Shown here in pieces: positions 63,819 to 64,000 of a stretch of DNA of 64,000 nt. Under the pieces are notes generated by a model. The model was given only the letters and a program-made list of their open reading frames with translations. It was not told the DNA's origin and did not search any database. The first letter of the stretch is position 1, and every line of letters begins with the position of its first letter. The stretch comes from Nocardia vaccinii NBRC 15922 (lineage in GTDB: Bacteria; Actinomycetota; Actinomycetes; Mycobacteriales; Mycobacteriaceae). The position numbers were made by a program, and so were the translations under genes. The DNA lies in NCBI RefSeq assembly GCF_001613305.1, contig NZ_BDCC01000005.1, positions 62,001 through 126,000 on the forward strand. The letters run 5' to 3'.

Positions 63819-63855
63819 CTCCCCGCACCTTCAGCGTGTCGTTGAGTGCGGGGAG
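63819..63855 (+). terminator. strong terminator hairpin
   Basis: CTCCCCGCAC (63819-63828) and GTGCGGGGAG (63846-63855) form a perfect ten-base stem 11 bases after the preceding stop codon. The remaining 145 bases of the window hold no recognisable gene. Confidence 0.75.
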
Positions 63856-64000
63856 ACTTGGGCTTCGGGCCGGCGGTCGAGCTTTCGGTTACTTTTCGGG
63901 CGTACCCGGGGAGTTACCCATGTGCCCGCGAGATGAGTTGTCCATTTCCCGCTATCGCGGGATCGGCTGCCGTCGATGGCGTGCGCGCGGGCCAGCGGCA

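Overview
The window is a 64 kb piece of a high-GC actinobacterial chromosome, most likely Nocardia or a close mycolic-acid relative (inference). The block at about 15.8-28.6 kb keeps the gene order known from Mycobacterium tuberculosis Rv0046c-Rv0058: ino1, a PadR regulator, a DUF5318 protein, a PonA1-type penicillin-binding protein, a GT87-type membrane protein, rpsF, ssb, rpsR, rplI and dnaB. An LpqY/SugA/SugB-type sugar importer, FadD and FAAL enzymes, and an F420-type (deazaflavin) reductase point the same way. No tRNA, rRNA, insertion sequence or CRISPR array was seen.

Layout. 0-8 kb: the end of menC, a membrane-anchored methyltransferase, a small metallohydrolase with its DUF2786 partner, and a trehalose-type importer operon that has no ATPase gene. 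8-13 kb: a MarR regulator divergent from a small monooxygenase across a long palindrome, a class A penicillin-binding protein, and tandem GyrI-like effector-binding proteins. 13-15 kb: a membrane nucleotide cyclase translationally coupled to a Crp regulator whose 3' tail is duplicated downstream. 15-29 kb: the conserved core block. DnaB carries a 146-residue mini-intein inside its P-loop with all the residues that define class 3 inteins. 29-46 kb: mixed accessory genes with clear divergent operators (TetR/deazaflavin reductase, HTH-citrate synthase/DUF2332), several methyltransferases, a CrtI-like oxidoreductase, a 2-oxoglutarate oxygenase coupled to an SDR, and a pseudokinase-flippase fusion.

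44-58 kb is a lipid/polyketide region. It holds a FadD ligase, a nitronate monooxygenase, a metallo-beta-lactamase-fold hydrolase, then a tightly packed run of a free acyl carrier protein, a single-module polyketide synthase (KS-AT-DH-KR-ACP, no thioesterase), a fatty acyl-AMP ligase, a small unknown protein and a cation/proton antiporter. The simplest reading is that the FAAL activates a fatty acid, loads it on an ACP, the PKS extends and reduces it once, and a separate enzyme releases it. This run is the best candidate for an undescribed pathway.

58-64 kb: an S4-domain RNA-binding protein without a usual start codon, an NlpC/P60 cell-wall hydrolase behind a ydaO-type (cyclic di-AMP) riboswitch, an Orc/Cdc6-like AAA ATPase, an alpha/beta hydrolase and a small protein ended by a strong terminator hairpin.
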